Shown one piece after another: positions 37,166 to 45,402 of a DNA stretch of 64,000 nt. Each line of letters starts with the position of its first letter. The first letter of the stretch is position 1. Source of the DNA: Desulfotomaculum copahuensis (GTDB taxonomy: Bacteria; Bacillota; Desulfotomaculia; Desulfotomaculales; Desulfovirgulaceae); the NCBI RefSeq assembly GCF_001655685.1, contig NZ_LYVF01000158.1, forward strand, positions 1-64,000. The letters are read 5' to 3'. Under the pieces are notes generated by a model. The model was not told the DNA's origin and made no database searches. It saw only the letters and a list, made by a program, of their open reading frames with translations. A program made the position numbers and the translations under genes.

Positions 37166-39280
37166 TCAATGTAAATTATCATCATTGATGCATTGAGGGA
37201 TCTCCTTTTTACTATTAGGATAATATTTATGCAGTTTTCTAACAATAGTTGACTGGTTTACTCCCAGTATTTGAGCTGCTTTATGCGTACTACGGCACTC
37301 ATTATATACCTGTAAAATAAGATTCTTTTCAGTCTCCCTTAAAACATCATGAAGATTTAAATTCTTAAAAGATGAAATTACTTGTTTTTCATCAGAATTT
37401 AACAATTCATTATCAGTGTCAATTAAATCGTCACTGCTTAAAATTACCATTCGCTCAATAGTATTCTCCAACTCACGAATATTTCCAGGCCAATCATAAT
37501 GAATTAGCTTTGATATTAATCGCGACGATATTTTTTTATTCAAACTATATTTACGATTAAACTTGTTCAGAAAGTGATGTATTAATGCAGGTATGTCATC
37601 ACGGCGTTGCCGTAATGGAGGAATAAGTATAGATACAACATTTAACCTATAAAATAAATCTTGGCGAAACTTGCCTACTTTAATCATATCCTCCAAATCT
37701 CGATTTGTTGCTGCAATTACCCGTATATTTAATTTTATTGGTTTACGTCCACCTATACGATATATTTCCTGCTCCTGTAAAACACGTAGAAGCTTAGGCT
37801 GAATGTCTAAAGGAACTTCACCAATTTCATCTAAGAATATTGTGCCTCCGTTAGCCAACTCAAAAAAGCCGAATCGTCCATCCTTATAAGCACCTGTAAA
37901 TGCACCACCTTCATAGCCAAAGAGTTCTGATTCGATAAGTTCATTGGGTATCGAGGCGCAATTTACTTTAACAAAAGGTCCTTTTGAGCGGTTGCTTGAC
38001 TTATGAATAATCTCCGCTATAACCTCTTTGCCAACACCTGATTCACCTAATAAAAGGACAGTTGAATCTACCTGGGCAACCTTAATAGCCATTTCAATCT
38101 TGACACACATTTCCTTGCTCTGATAGACAACATCTTCTAATATTTTGTCAAGTCGATATTTTTCCATTTCCGATAAATACTTCATTGTCAAACCACGGGC
38201 TTCTTTCAATTGCTCACGTAAACAGTTAAGTTCGGTTAAATCCCTGACATTAGCGACTACTCTGTATATATTTCCTTCCTCATCATAAATCGGTGTTCCA
38301 GTCAATATTATTTCTTTGCCGGTATTTAACCTTAAGGCAACAGTTTCACTTTTTCTTGATTGCAATACTTTTAGAATAACTGATTCTGACAGATATCCCT
38401 TTTCAACAAGCCATTTAACAGACTTACCAATCAGGACTTCTTGGCTGATGCCCATTATCTCTAGATATGCATTATTTACTTTAAGTATTATCCCAGAACT
38501 ATCTGCTACAACAATGCCATCAGCAGAAAAATCAATAATGGTATTCAATTCCTTATTAATTAATTGAACAGTTCTTAATTCGTCAGATATCATCTCCAAC
38601 TCTGAAATATCCTGCAGAACACCAACACCGCCAATAACCTCTCCATTGTCAATTATAGGCGATTTATTAACTAAAACGCTTTTTCCACAAAGCACCATTT
38701 TTTGTGTAAATTGCGCCTTACAGTCTTGTATAACAGAAGTAAGGCTGCTATATGGAATAACATCATCAATTTGTTTGCCCAAGACATCTGATCTGCTTAT
38801 ATTAAAAAGATTTTCGGCCGCTTTATTAAAAACGATAATATTACTATTACTGTCAATTGCTATTATACTGTTATGAGTCGAATTAATAATGACCTTTAAT
38901 TCTTTCATAGCATATTTTAGTTGAAGATAAAATGCATTTACCAGATCAGTTCTGGTCGCAATGCCAACCAATTCACCTGAGGAATTAACAACTGGTAGCC
39001 TACCAACTTGAATCTGCCAAGCTTCTTCAGGAGTCGCCTGCTCATTGATTGTAATTACATCTCGCTTCATTATATCATAAACAGGAATATTAATATCTCG
39101 CCCTAAGGCACGAAATGCATGGGACTTAGTGAATATCCCAACAAGCTTTTTTTGATCATTTAAAACCGGCAATCCATCGATACGGTGTTGAAGCATGATT
39201 TGTGTAGCCGTTTGTATAGTATCCCTATAATTGATCCAAACTGGATCTGATGTCATGATATCCTTAACTTTTAAATTCAT
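37166..39280 (-). CDS. Sigma-54-dependent activator with CBS pair and two PAS domains
   Basis: 704 aa from [13 protein letters not shown], seven bases after AAGGAGTG. Order: two CBS motifs (residues about 1-120; [24 protein letters not shown]), a PAS domain (about 125-230), a second PAS (about 245-355), the AAA+ domain with [15 protein letters not shown] (sigma-54 contact) and LDEIGE, and a C-terminal Fis-type helix-turn-helix ([20 protein letters not shown]). CBS pairs often sense adenylates or CoA-type ligands; PAS domains sense redox or small molecules. It sits inside the catabolic island and is a likely activator of its two sigma-54 promoters. Confidence 0.9.
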   Translation of the reverse strand: MNLKVKDIMTSDPVWINYRDTIQTATQIMLQHRIDGLPVLNDQKKLVGIFTKSHAFRALGRDINIPVYDIMKRDVITINEQATPEEAWQIQVGRLPVVNSSGELVGIATRTDLVNAFYLQLKYAMKELKVIINSTHNSIIAIDSNSNIIVFNKAAENLFNISRSDVLGKQIDDVIPYSSLTSVIQDCKAQFTQKMVLCGKSVLVNKSPIIDNGEVIGGVGVLQDISELEMISDELRTVQLINKELNTIIDFSADGIVVADSSGIILKVNNAYLEIMGISQEVLIGKSVKWLVEKGYLSESVILKVLQSRKSETVALRLNTGKEIILTGTPIYDEEGNIYRVVANVRDLTELNCLREQLKEARGLTMKYLSEMEKYRLDKILEDVVYQSKEMCVKIEMAIKVAQVDSTVLLLGESGVGKEVIAEIIHKSSNRSKGPFVKVNCASIPNELIESELFGYEGGAFTGAYKDGRFGFFELANGGTIFLDEIGEVPLDIQPKLLRVLQEQEIYRIGGRKPIKLNIRVIAATNRDLEDMIKVGKFRQDLFYRLNVVSILIPPLRQRRDDIPALIHHFLNKFNRKYSLNKKISSRLISKLIHYDWPGNIRELENTIERMVILSSDDLIDTDNELLNSDEKQVISSFKNLNLHDVLRETEKNLILQVYNECRSTHKAAQILGVNQSTIVRKLHKYYPNSKKEIPQCINDDNLH

Positions 39281-39329
39281 GTCAGCACACTCCTTGTTAC
39301 CTTTTAGTAACAAGTAAGCAAAATACATG

Positions 39330-39347
39330 CCAGATATTAATATCTGG
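39330..39347. promoter_or_regulatory. 18-bp palindrome upstream of the CBS-PAS activator gene
   Basis: ccagatatt followed by its exact reverse complement, 50 bp before the start codon: a possible operator or a small hairpin. Nearby, aacgcaatgt is repeated in tandem at 39491-39510, close to the SDR stop. The 234-bp gap (39281-39514) otherwise holds no gene. Confidence 0.35.
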
Positions 39348-39514
39348 AAAACAAGAAAAATTGGAAGCCACTAACCGGCTCCCGGTTACATATTGTTACA
39401 GTTCCATCTTCTTAATAAATGAACTATCAACCAATAGAGCCAAGTATTCTGCCGCTCGAGCTCTATAAGCGTCATTTAAGGTCATACTGCAACGCAATGT
39501 AACGCAATGTTATA

Positions 39515-40255
39515 TTATAAAACTAATCCGCCATCGACACTTAATACGGCGCCATTTATATAAGACGCATCATCTGATGCCAGGAAAAGATATGCATTTG
39601 CGACGTCAAGCGGTTGACCTAGACGACCGAGCGGTGTTTTTTCAGCCATCATTTTTAAAACTTTTTCTGGGACCTTTGCCGTCATATCAGTCATAATAAA
39701 ACCAGGTGCCACTGCATTAACAGTAATGCCCTTTTTACCCAATTCCTTAGCCCACGATCGTGTCATTCCTATAACTCCTGCCTTAGTGGCAGCATAATTA
39801 GTTTGTCCTATATTACCATATATGCCAACTACCGATGATGCGTTCAAAATTCTACCACTACCCTGACTAATCATTACAGGTGCAACGGCACGAGTACAGT
39901 TAAAAACTCCAGATAAATTAACTGCAATAACTTGTTCCCAATCCTCAGTTGATATTTTTGTTAAGAATGCATCTCTGGTTATACCAGCATTATTAACTAG
40001 AATATCAATCCGCCCATACATTTCGACTGTTTTATTAATCATCTGCTGAACCAAATGGATATCAATTACATTTACTTGAATAAAAGTAGCTTCTCCCAAT
40101 GTCCTTCTTATTTCATTAACGGTATCCTCTCCTGCGGATGTATCGAAATCACCGATGACAATTTTAGCACCTTCTTTTGCAAATAACAGAGCAGTTTCTT
40201 TCCCTATGCCACGCGATCCGCCGGTAATAATTGCCACTTTTTCATTTAATCGCAT
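39515..40255 (-). CDS. SDR-family 3-hydroxyacyl-CoA dehydrogenase (FabG/PhaB-like)
   Basis: 246 aa. Short-chain dehydrogenase motifs: GGSRGIGK cofactor loop, NNAG, catalytic Ser (NASSVVG) and YAATK. A FabG-like fold can act on acyl-ACP or acyl-CoA. Location directly after the mutase subunits (35 bp from the B12 subunit) supports oxidation of a 3-hydroxyacyl-CoA, e.g. 3-hydroxybutyryl-CoA to acetoacetyl-CoA, the step reported for D. biacuta. The acidic Asp after the second strand (IGDFD) suggests NAD rather than NADP. Confidence 0.85.
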   Translation of the reverse strand: MRLNEKVAIITGGSRGIGKETALLFAKEGAKIVIGDFDTSAGEDTVNEIRRTLGEATFIQVNVIDIHLVQQMINKTVEMYGRIDILVNNAGITRDAFLTKISTEDWEQVIAVNLSGVFNCTRAVAPVMISQGSGRILNASSVVGIYGNIGQTNYAATKAGVIGMTRSWAKELGKKGITVNAVAPGFIMTDMTAKVPEKVLKMMAEKTPLGRLGQPLDVANAYLFLASDDASYINGAVLSVDGGLVL

Positions 40256-40290
40256 ATAAAATTCTCCTTGTTGTAATTATTCTTTTTGTT

Positions 40291-40689
40291 TTATGCACTG
40301 CATTTTAACACACAACTTACTATTTCTTCTCTAGTTGATCCACTTGGCAACACAGCATGATATCCAATCTCTTTTAGTTTTGATATATCTTTGGGTGGTA
40401 TAACTCCACCGATAAGAAAGACTACATTTCCCCATAAGCCTTTGCTTTTTGCTACTTCCATCATTGCAGAGCCTAATTTTAAATGCGCTCCGGACAATGA
40501 ACTAATCCCAACAACATCAACATCCTCATCAATTGCAGCGTTAATAGCTTCTTCAGGCGACGCATTACCAATATATACTATTTCCATCCCCGCTTCCCGC
40601 AACATACTGCTAACAGTAATAATTCCCCTATTATGCGTTTCAGGCCCCAAACAACACATAAGAATTTTTATTTTTTTTGAACTTTCCAA
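40291..40689 (-). CDS. B12-binding small subunit of an acyl-CoA mutase
   Basis: 132 aa. Cobalamin-binding Rossmann domain with SxL (GISSLSGAHL) and GG (IGGVIPP) motifs. The base-off signature DxHxxG appears as E17-T-H19-N-R-G, with Glu in place of the usual Asp; His19, the cobalt ligand, is kept. Size matches IcmB/HcmB-type separate small subunits. It lies 40 bp after the large subunit gene and forms the enzyme with it. Confidence 0.9.
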   Translation of the reverse strand: MESSKKIKILMCCLGPETHNRGIITVSSMLREAGMEIVYIGNASPEEAINAAIDEDVDVVGISSLSGAHLKLGSAMMEVAKSKGLWGNVVFLIGGVIPPKDISKLKEIGYHAVLPSGSTREEIVSCVLKCSA

Positions 40690-40729
40690 AAGTACACGCC
40701 TCCTGTACCCTAAAATTAATTGTTATAAA

Positions 40730-42502
40730 CTAAAACAAACCTGGTCTCTTCCAAACACCAAATGCATCTTTGAATACTTTCCACTGCTCACCAACCGTAC
40801 AACCAGAACGAGCGCAATTTAGCGTATACGGAACAATATTAATCCCAGATTTGCAGGCCTTATATAATTCATTGAGTGATTCTTGAACCTCAAGTGAATT
40901 TCTTTTCGCCTTAAACTTATTTAATCTCTCCAACTGTACCACTTCTGCTTCTTCAGGATACTTAAAGGCTTCGATATCTTTGCCATGAGTTGTCTTTTGC
41001 CAGTTATGTGCAACAATCTTTATTACGCCATTCTCCAGTTTCTTCTGTTCTTCATAAAAATAGTTATAAACTTTTTGCAAGATAAAGCCATCACTTATCG
41101 CTGCAACATAACCACCGTGCTCTTCTATTTCTGTTATCTCAGAGAGTATTTTTTCCTCAAGCTCCCTAGTCAAAGATTCAACATAATACGAGCCGCCAAG
41201 GGGATCAACAACAGAAGTAACTCCAGTTTCGTGTTCTATAATCTGTTGATTACGCAATGATAATAATGATGCTTCTTCAGAAGGAACTGCGTATGCCTCA
41301 TCATACGAATCAACATGCAGTGATTGTACGCCTCCAAGTACAGCCGCCAATGCCTCATATGCCGACCTAATAATATTATTTAGTGGTTCCTCGCGCACGA
41401 GACTTATTCCAGAGGTTTGTACATGGCACCTCATCCACATTGATCTCGGCTTTTGAGCATGATATTTGTACTTCATTATTTTATACCAAAGTCTTCGGAC
41501 AGCCCTAAGCAAGCTGATTTCTTCAAAGAAATCCATACCGACTGACCAGAAAAAGGCTAATCTCTCACCAACCCAATCAACATCATGTCCTCTTTTTTGC
41601 ATTTCATCCAAAATTGCCATCGCGTGAGAAACTGCAACAGCCATTTGTGTAATACCTGAAGTTCCAAATTCCCGAAAATTATATCCGTTAAGAGTAATGA
41701 AATTCCACTTTGGAACATTCTCTCTAATAAATTCTATATTATCACATTCCACCCTGAAGCAATCTTCCGGAGGTATATATTCTGCAGCATTGCGCACTAA
41801 CTCTTCCATAGTTACATCATTTTGTACGCTTCCCTTAAGTTGGTTCCATGGTATATCTCTGCGCTCAGAAAGTACTAAATACATTGGAAAGAGTATAGCT
41901 GTATTTGAGGGGTAATGTGTGACAATTGAAACAGTTTCCTTCGCCAAATCTATGCCATCAAACAATAAATCCCAGTCATCTACATGATTTACACTTACAC
42001 CACAAGAACCGACAGATCCCTTTGACATTGGGTCATCACAATCATACATTTGAATGGTAGGCATATCAAATAAAAGATTAATACCTGTCGCCCCATGCTC
42101 TAAAAGAAACTTTATCCGAGAATTGGTATCTTCGGGCGCACCAAAACCAACCAACTGTCTTTGTGTAAAGGTGCGTCCTCTGTACATATTGCTATGGATG
42201 CCTCTGGTAAATGGTTCTTGACCCGGATTACCTAAATCGTTCATATAATCTAACTTGGAGACATTCAGAGGAGAATAAACCAATCCTCGGGGCGTTTCTG
42301 ATCCGAGAACCGTTTTGGGTACTTCAAACCAATTTTCCCGGTTTTCTGTGCGAACTGAGGTGTTTTGCCATTTATCAAATTCCCCTCGAATTTCAGAAAG
42401 TGCCTCATTATCATATAAGGGTGCTTTTCTTTCATTGCAAAAGGATTCATTTAGTATTTGCCTGGTTGTTTTATTTGCAATTGAATTATTTGCTTCTGAC
42501 AT
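40730..42502 (-). CDS. Large subunit of a B12-dependent acyl-CoA mutase (HcmA/IcmA type), substrate unknown
   Basis: 590 aa behind AAGGGAGTG. It is a TIM-barrel mutase large subunit without the B12 domain, as in isobutyryl-CoA mutase (IcmA) and 2-hydroxyisobutyryl-CoA mutase (HcmA). Aligning by eye to Propionibacterium methylmalonyl-CoA mutase: Tyr89 (RQYAGF) is Leu117 here (RQLVGF); Arg207 (MVRN) is Arg237 (LVRN); His244 (SGYH) is Asn275 (NGYN). IcmA has Phe/Gln/His and HcmA Ile/Gln/His at these places, so this set is different from all three. First gene behind a sigma-54 promoter; partner subunit, SDR and (distant) MeaB are in the island. Confidence 0.88.
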   Translation of the reverse strand: MSEANNSIANKTTRQILNESFCNERKAPLYDNEALSEIRGEFDKWQNTSVRTENRENWFEVPKTVLGSETPRGLVYSPLNVSKLDYMNDLGNPGQEPFTRGIHSNMYRGRTFTQRQLVGFGAPEDTNSRIKFLLEHGATGINLLFDMPTIQMYDCDDPMSKGSVGSCGVSVNHVDDWDLLFDGIDLAKETVSIVTHYPSNTAILFPMYLVLSERRDIPWNQLKGSVQNDVTMEELVRNAAEYIPPEDCFRVECDNIEFIRENVPKWNFITLNGYNFREFGTSGITQMAVAVSHAMAILDEMQKRGHDVDWVGERLAFFWSVGMDFFEEISLLRAVRRLWYKIMKYKYHAQKPRSMWMRCHVQTSGISLVREEPLNNIIRSAYEALAAVLGGVQSLHVDSYDEAYAVPSEEASLLSLRNQQIIEHETGVTSVVDPLGGSYYVESLTRELEEKILSEITEIEEHGGYVAAISDGFILQKVYNYFYEEQKKLENGVIKIVAHNWQKTTHGKDIEAFKYPEEAEVVQLERLNKFKAKRNSLEVQESLNELYKACKSGINIVPYTLNCARSGCTVGEQWKVFKDAFGVWKRPGLF

Positions 42503-42611
42503 GTATACACTCCCTTTTCATAAGTACTTAAAACTTTGGTTTCTTTAAGAGTTAACTAAATTTACGTCTAAAATGATCGCTCAACCTCATTCCCCCTTTA
42601 TTTTTTACTTT

Positions 42612-42627
42612 AGCAATGTCCGTACCA
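42612..42627 (-). promoter_or_regulatory. Sigma-54 promoter 1 (mutase operon)
   Basis: Minus strand TGGTACGGACATTGCT, an excellent -24/-12 element (GG and GC ten bases apart, TTGC). It is 110 bp upstream of the mutase start codon. Confidence 0.78.
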
Positions 42628-42699
42628 GAAGGTTGTTTTAAAAAGGCTTATTAGTGACATGCCATTTTTATTGAATTATTCGAATTTTCATTTATCATT

Positions 42700-42816
42700 G
42701 ATGCCCGTAAGCATCGCTTACTCTATATTTATACTAATAATATCGTGGTTTTCTGTTATTATCAAAACGATTGTTTTATACGATGTACCATACCATCAAT
42801 GATGTACTGGAGCATC
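42700..42816. promoter_or_regulatory. Three GATG-N8-CATC palindromes, probable enhancer sites (set 1)
   Basis: Copies at 42700-42715 (gatg cccgtaag catc), 42782-42797 (gatg taccatac catc) and 42801-42816 (gatg tactggag catc). The last two are 19 bp apart. They lie 75-190 bp upstream of sigma-54 promoter 1 in the 660-bp intergenic region shared with the divergent activator gene; the rest of that region (42817-43164) holds no gene. Confidence 0.62.
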
Positions 42817-43164
42817 TTTTTATGTATCATCTAAGTGAATATATGAAAAATAAATGAGCTGTCTAAATAAATTCTTTACAACGTACTTGTGATATTTTGC
42901 ACTATTTTTAACGTAAAACATACGTACGGCATTATAATAATTGGAAATATGAGAATTTTATAAATTATCTTTTTTGCAGGAAAATATTTTTAGGTGTCGA
43001 ATAAATTAACTCGGAAAGATTATTAAATAATTAACATTGTATCTTAATAGCACCATTTTATAGGTATAACGACTAAATAATGTTAATTGGGACTCAAATA
43101 TTATCGTTATTCACTTTCAATACTTCTAGGGCTACATTGCACTATTTATTTGGAGGTGATTAAT

Positions 43165-44940
43165 TTGAATAGTAATATTTTGTCATGGAAAGAGGCCTGG
43201 AAACGTTGTATTGATACCGGTTATGCAAATTGTTTTGATATGGATCCGCTTATTCAAAAATCCTGGTCCAGATGTCTTGAGAAAAACATGCAACCAAATA
43301 AGGTTAACAAAGAACATGTTCTAACAGAAACCACTTTACGAGAACGTATTGAGAGAAATTCCCTTCTATTAAAAGCAACACATTTTACCATTGAAAAGCA
43401 TTATAGTTATCTTAAAGGTTCTAATAGTGTTGTTTTTTTAGTTGATCCAGATGGTTATATTATCTATGTTATTGGTGATTCAATGATCTTATATGAGACC
43501 AAACGCGTAAATCTAATCAAGGGCGCCAACTGGTCTGAACATATTCAAGGAACAAATGGTATTGGAACAGCTTTAATAGAAAATAAACCTGTAAGAATTG
43601 TGTCTGCCCAGCATTATTGTAGTCCGCTTCACTTTTTAAGCTGCTATGGTGCTCCTATTTATGACAGTCAGGGACGTATAGTTGCAGTGCTAGATATTAC
43701 TATTCCTGCAAAACAGGATAATCCTTATATTTTACCTATGGTAACTGCTTTGGCTAATCTTATTCAGAATAATTATTTACTATTTCAACGGTGTGATGAT
43801 CAAATCAAATCAGAAGCGAAATTTTCTATTTTACAGTCTCAATTTATAGATACAGTTAATAACATTGGCATTATCAATGGGCAATATTTTAAGCCCAATA
43901 TTCTGAAAATTATGAATCATAAAGCTAACAGTCTTTTTGCAGATGAGGAAAGAAGAATATTTTTCTCATCATCTAAAAAAATGGAAAATAATGCCCAAGA
44001 TTTCCCAGAATCAAATGATTTATCTTTTACTTCAATCATTGGACAAAGTCCGGCGATTCGAAGTTGTATTACTATCGCATCAAAAGCAGCGCGTTCTAAC
44101 GCTACAGTTTTATTATTGGGGGAAACTGGAACCGGCAAAGAAGAGTTCGCCCGATGCATCCACCACGCGAGTTTACGTAACAGTGGTCCTTTTATCCCTA
44201 TCAATTGCGCCGCCATTCCCCATTCATTGGCAGAAAGTGAATTATTTGGTTACGATGATGGTGCTTTTACTGGTGCCAAAAAGGGCGGTCAACCGGGTAA
44301 ATTTGAACTTGCCAATCGGGGAACTATCTTTTTAGATGAAATAGGGGATATGCCGCTTTCTATACAGTCCACATTATTACGCGTTTTGCAAGACAGGTGC
44401 CTTCATAGGGTTGGCAGTTCCAATAGCATCAATGTAGATGTGCGTGTTATTGCAGCAACTAATAAAAACTTACAATTGGAAGTAGATGCCGGCAATTTTC
44501 GTCAGGATCTTTTTTACCGCTTAAATGTTATTAGCATCAATATTCCGCCATTACGTGAGCGCGATGATGATTTATTTTTAATAATACAGCACTTTTTGAA
44601 TAAGTCAAACAAATACTTCCAACTATCACCTGCTGTTGAAAAGATTTTTAGGAATTATAGCTGGCCAGGAAACGTAAGAGAGTTGCATAATGTACTTGAA
44701 CGAGTTATGAATCTGGCAGACGGTAACTATATTCTTCCGTCTCACTTACCACCGGATATTACGTCCAGAAAACAAAAGCAACTCGACTTGTCAAACTTAA
44801 AATCCATGGAGCATGTTATGATACGTAACGCATTACGTCAATGCCATGGAAATGTCTCTAAAGCTGCCGGTATACTTGGTATAAGCCGTAATACACTATA
44901 CCGGAAGATTAAAAGACTCGGCATTGCTGAAGACATATAA
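43165..44940 (+). CDS. Sigma-54-dependent activator, AcoR type (GAF-like, AAA+, Fis HTH)
   Basis: 591 aa from a TTG five bases after GGAGGTG; the earlier in-frame ATG (43087) has no ribosome site. The N-terminal ~300 residues resemble the sensor part of AcoR-type regulators (SWSRCLEKNMQP ... NGIGTALIENKPVRI). Then comes an AAA+ domain with GETGTGKEE, GAFTGAKKG and LDEIGD, and a Fis-type helix-turn-helix (KAAGILGISRNTLYRKIKRL). Divergent from the mutase operon and facing its sigma-54 promoter and GATG-N8-CATC sites, it is the prime candidate for their activator. AcoR-type sensors often bind catabolic substrates. Confidence 0.9.
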   Translation: MNSNILSWKEAWKRCIDTGYANCFDMDPLIQKSWSRCLEKNMQPNKVNKEHVLTETTLRERIERNSLLLKATHFTIEKHYSYLKGSNSVVFLVDPDGYIIYVIGDSMILYETKRVNLIKGANWSEHIQGTNGIGTALIENKPVRIVSAQHYCSPLHFLSCYGAPIYDSQGRIVAVLDITIPAKQDNPYILPMVTALANLIQNNYLLFQRCDDQIKSEAKFSILQSQFIDTVNNIGIINGQYFKPNILKIMNHKANSLFADEERRIFFSSSKKMENNAQDFPESNDLSFTSIIGQSPAIRSCITIASKAARSNATVLLLGETGTGKEEFARCIHHASLRNSGPFIPINCAAIPHSLAESELFGYDDGAFTGAKKGGQPGKFELANRGTIFLDEIGDMPLSIQSTLLRVLQDRCLHRVGSSNSINVDVRVIAATNKNLQLEVDAGNFRQDLFYRLNVISINIPPLRERDDDLFLIIQHFLNKSNKYFQLSPAVEKIFRNYSWPGNVRELHNVLERVMNLADGNYILPSHLPPDITSRKQKQLDLSNLKSMEHVMIRNALRQCHGNVSKAAGILGISRNTLYRKIKRLGIAEDI

Positions 44941-45402
44941 ACAGAGCTATCATATCCGCTTGGATATATGTCCACCACGGACTAACACTCTGCGGACGGA
45001 CTCAGCCGGCAGGCAGGACAAGTGAACCCTTTACTGTCGAAAAATCGACGGTCAAAGGCTTACCGGCGGGTATAAAGCGAGTGAGTGGTATTCAATGCAG
45101 TATAAACGGAAAATGTTTTGTATGCCTGGTTCATAGTCATTAAAGGACCCCACTCGGAAACCGGCTCCGGCCGCCCCCGAGAAAGCGCTTTTCCCGCCTG
45201 CCGCCGCTGTACAAAAGAGCGGCGGTTCCTTTTTATGCCATCAATACAATTATATACATACCGATCGGCCGCTTTTTAGTACCCCGGAATTGTCACCTTC
45301 CCATCATGGGGAAATAAAATATTTTACGAGCCCTCAATGACTTAACAACTGCAATAACACAGGCGCAGGTAACCGGATTTGGCAGGTATAGGGAGGCAGA
45401 AA
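44941..45402 (+). other. 460-bp structured intergenic region, possible ncRNA or long 3' UTR
   Basis: No open frame of note. The segment has several short hairpins (gtcc-accac-ggac near 44971; ctgtcga-aaaa-tcgacgg near 45035), a G+C-rich stretch, and ends in an intrinsic terminator at 45201-45235, leaving a ~250-nt span that could be an independent RNA or an attenuated leader of the MFS gene. No named RNA family was recognised. Confidence 0.35.
45201..45235 (+). terminator. Intrinsic terminator ahead of the MFS gene
   Basis: ccgccgct - loop - agcggcgg followed by ttccttttta on the plus strand. Confidence 0.7.

Noticed and set aside
44941-45200. c-di-GMP or other named riboswitch before the MFS gene
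   Set aside because: Short resemblances were seen, but the conserved core blocks and order of the GEMM class are not there.
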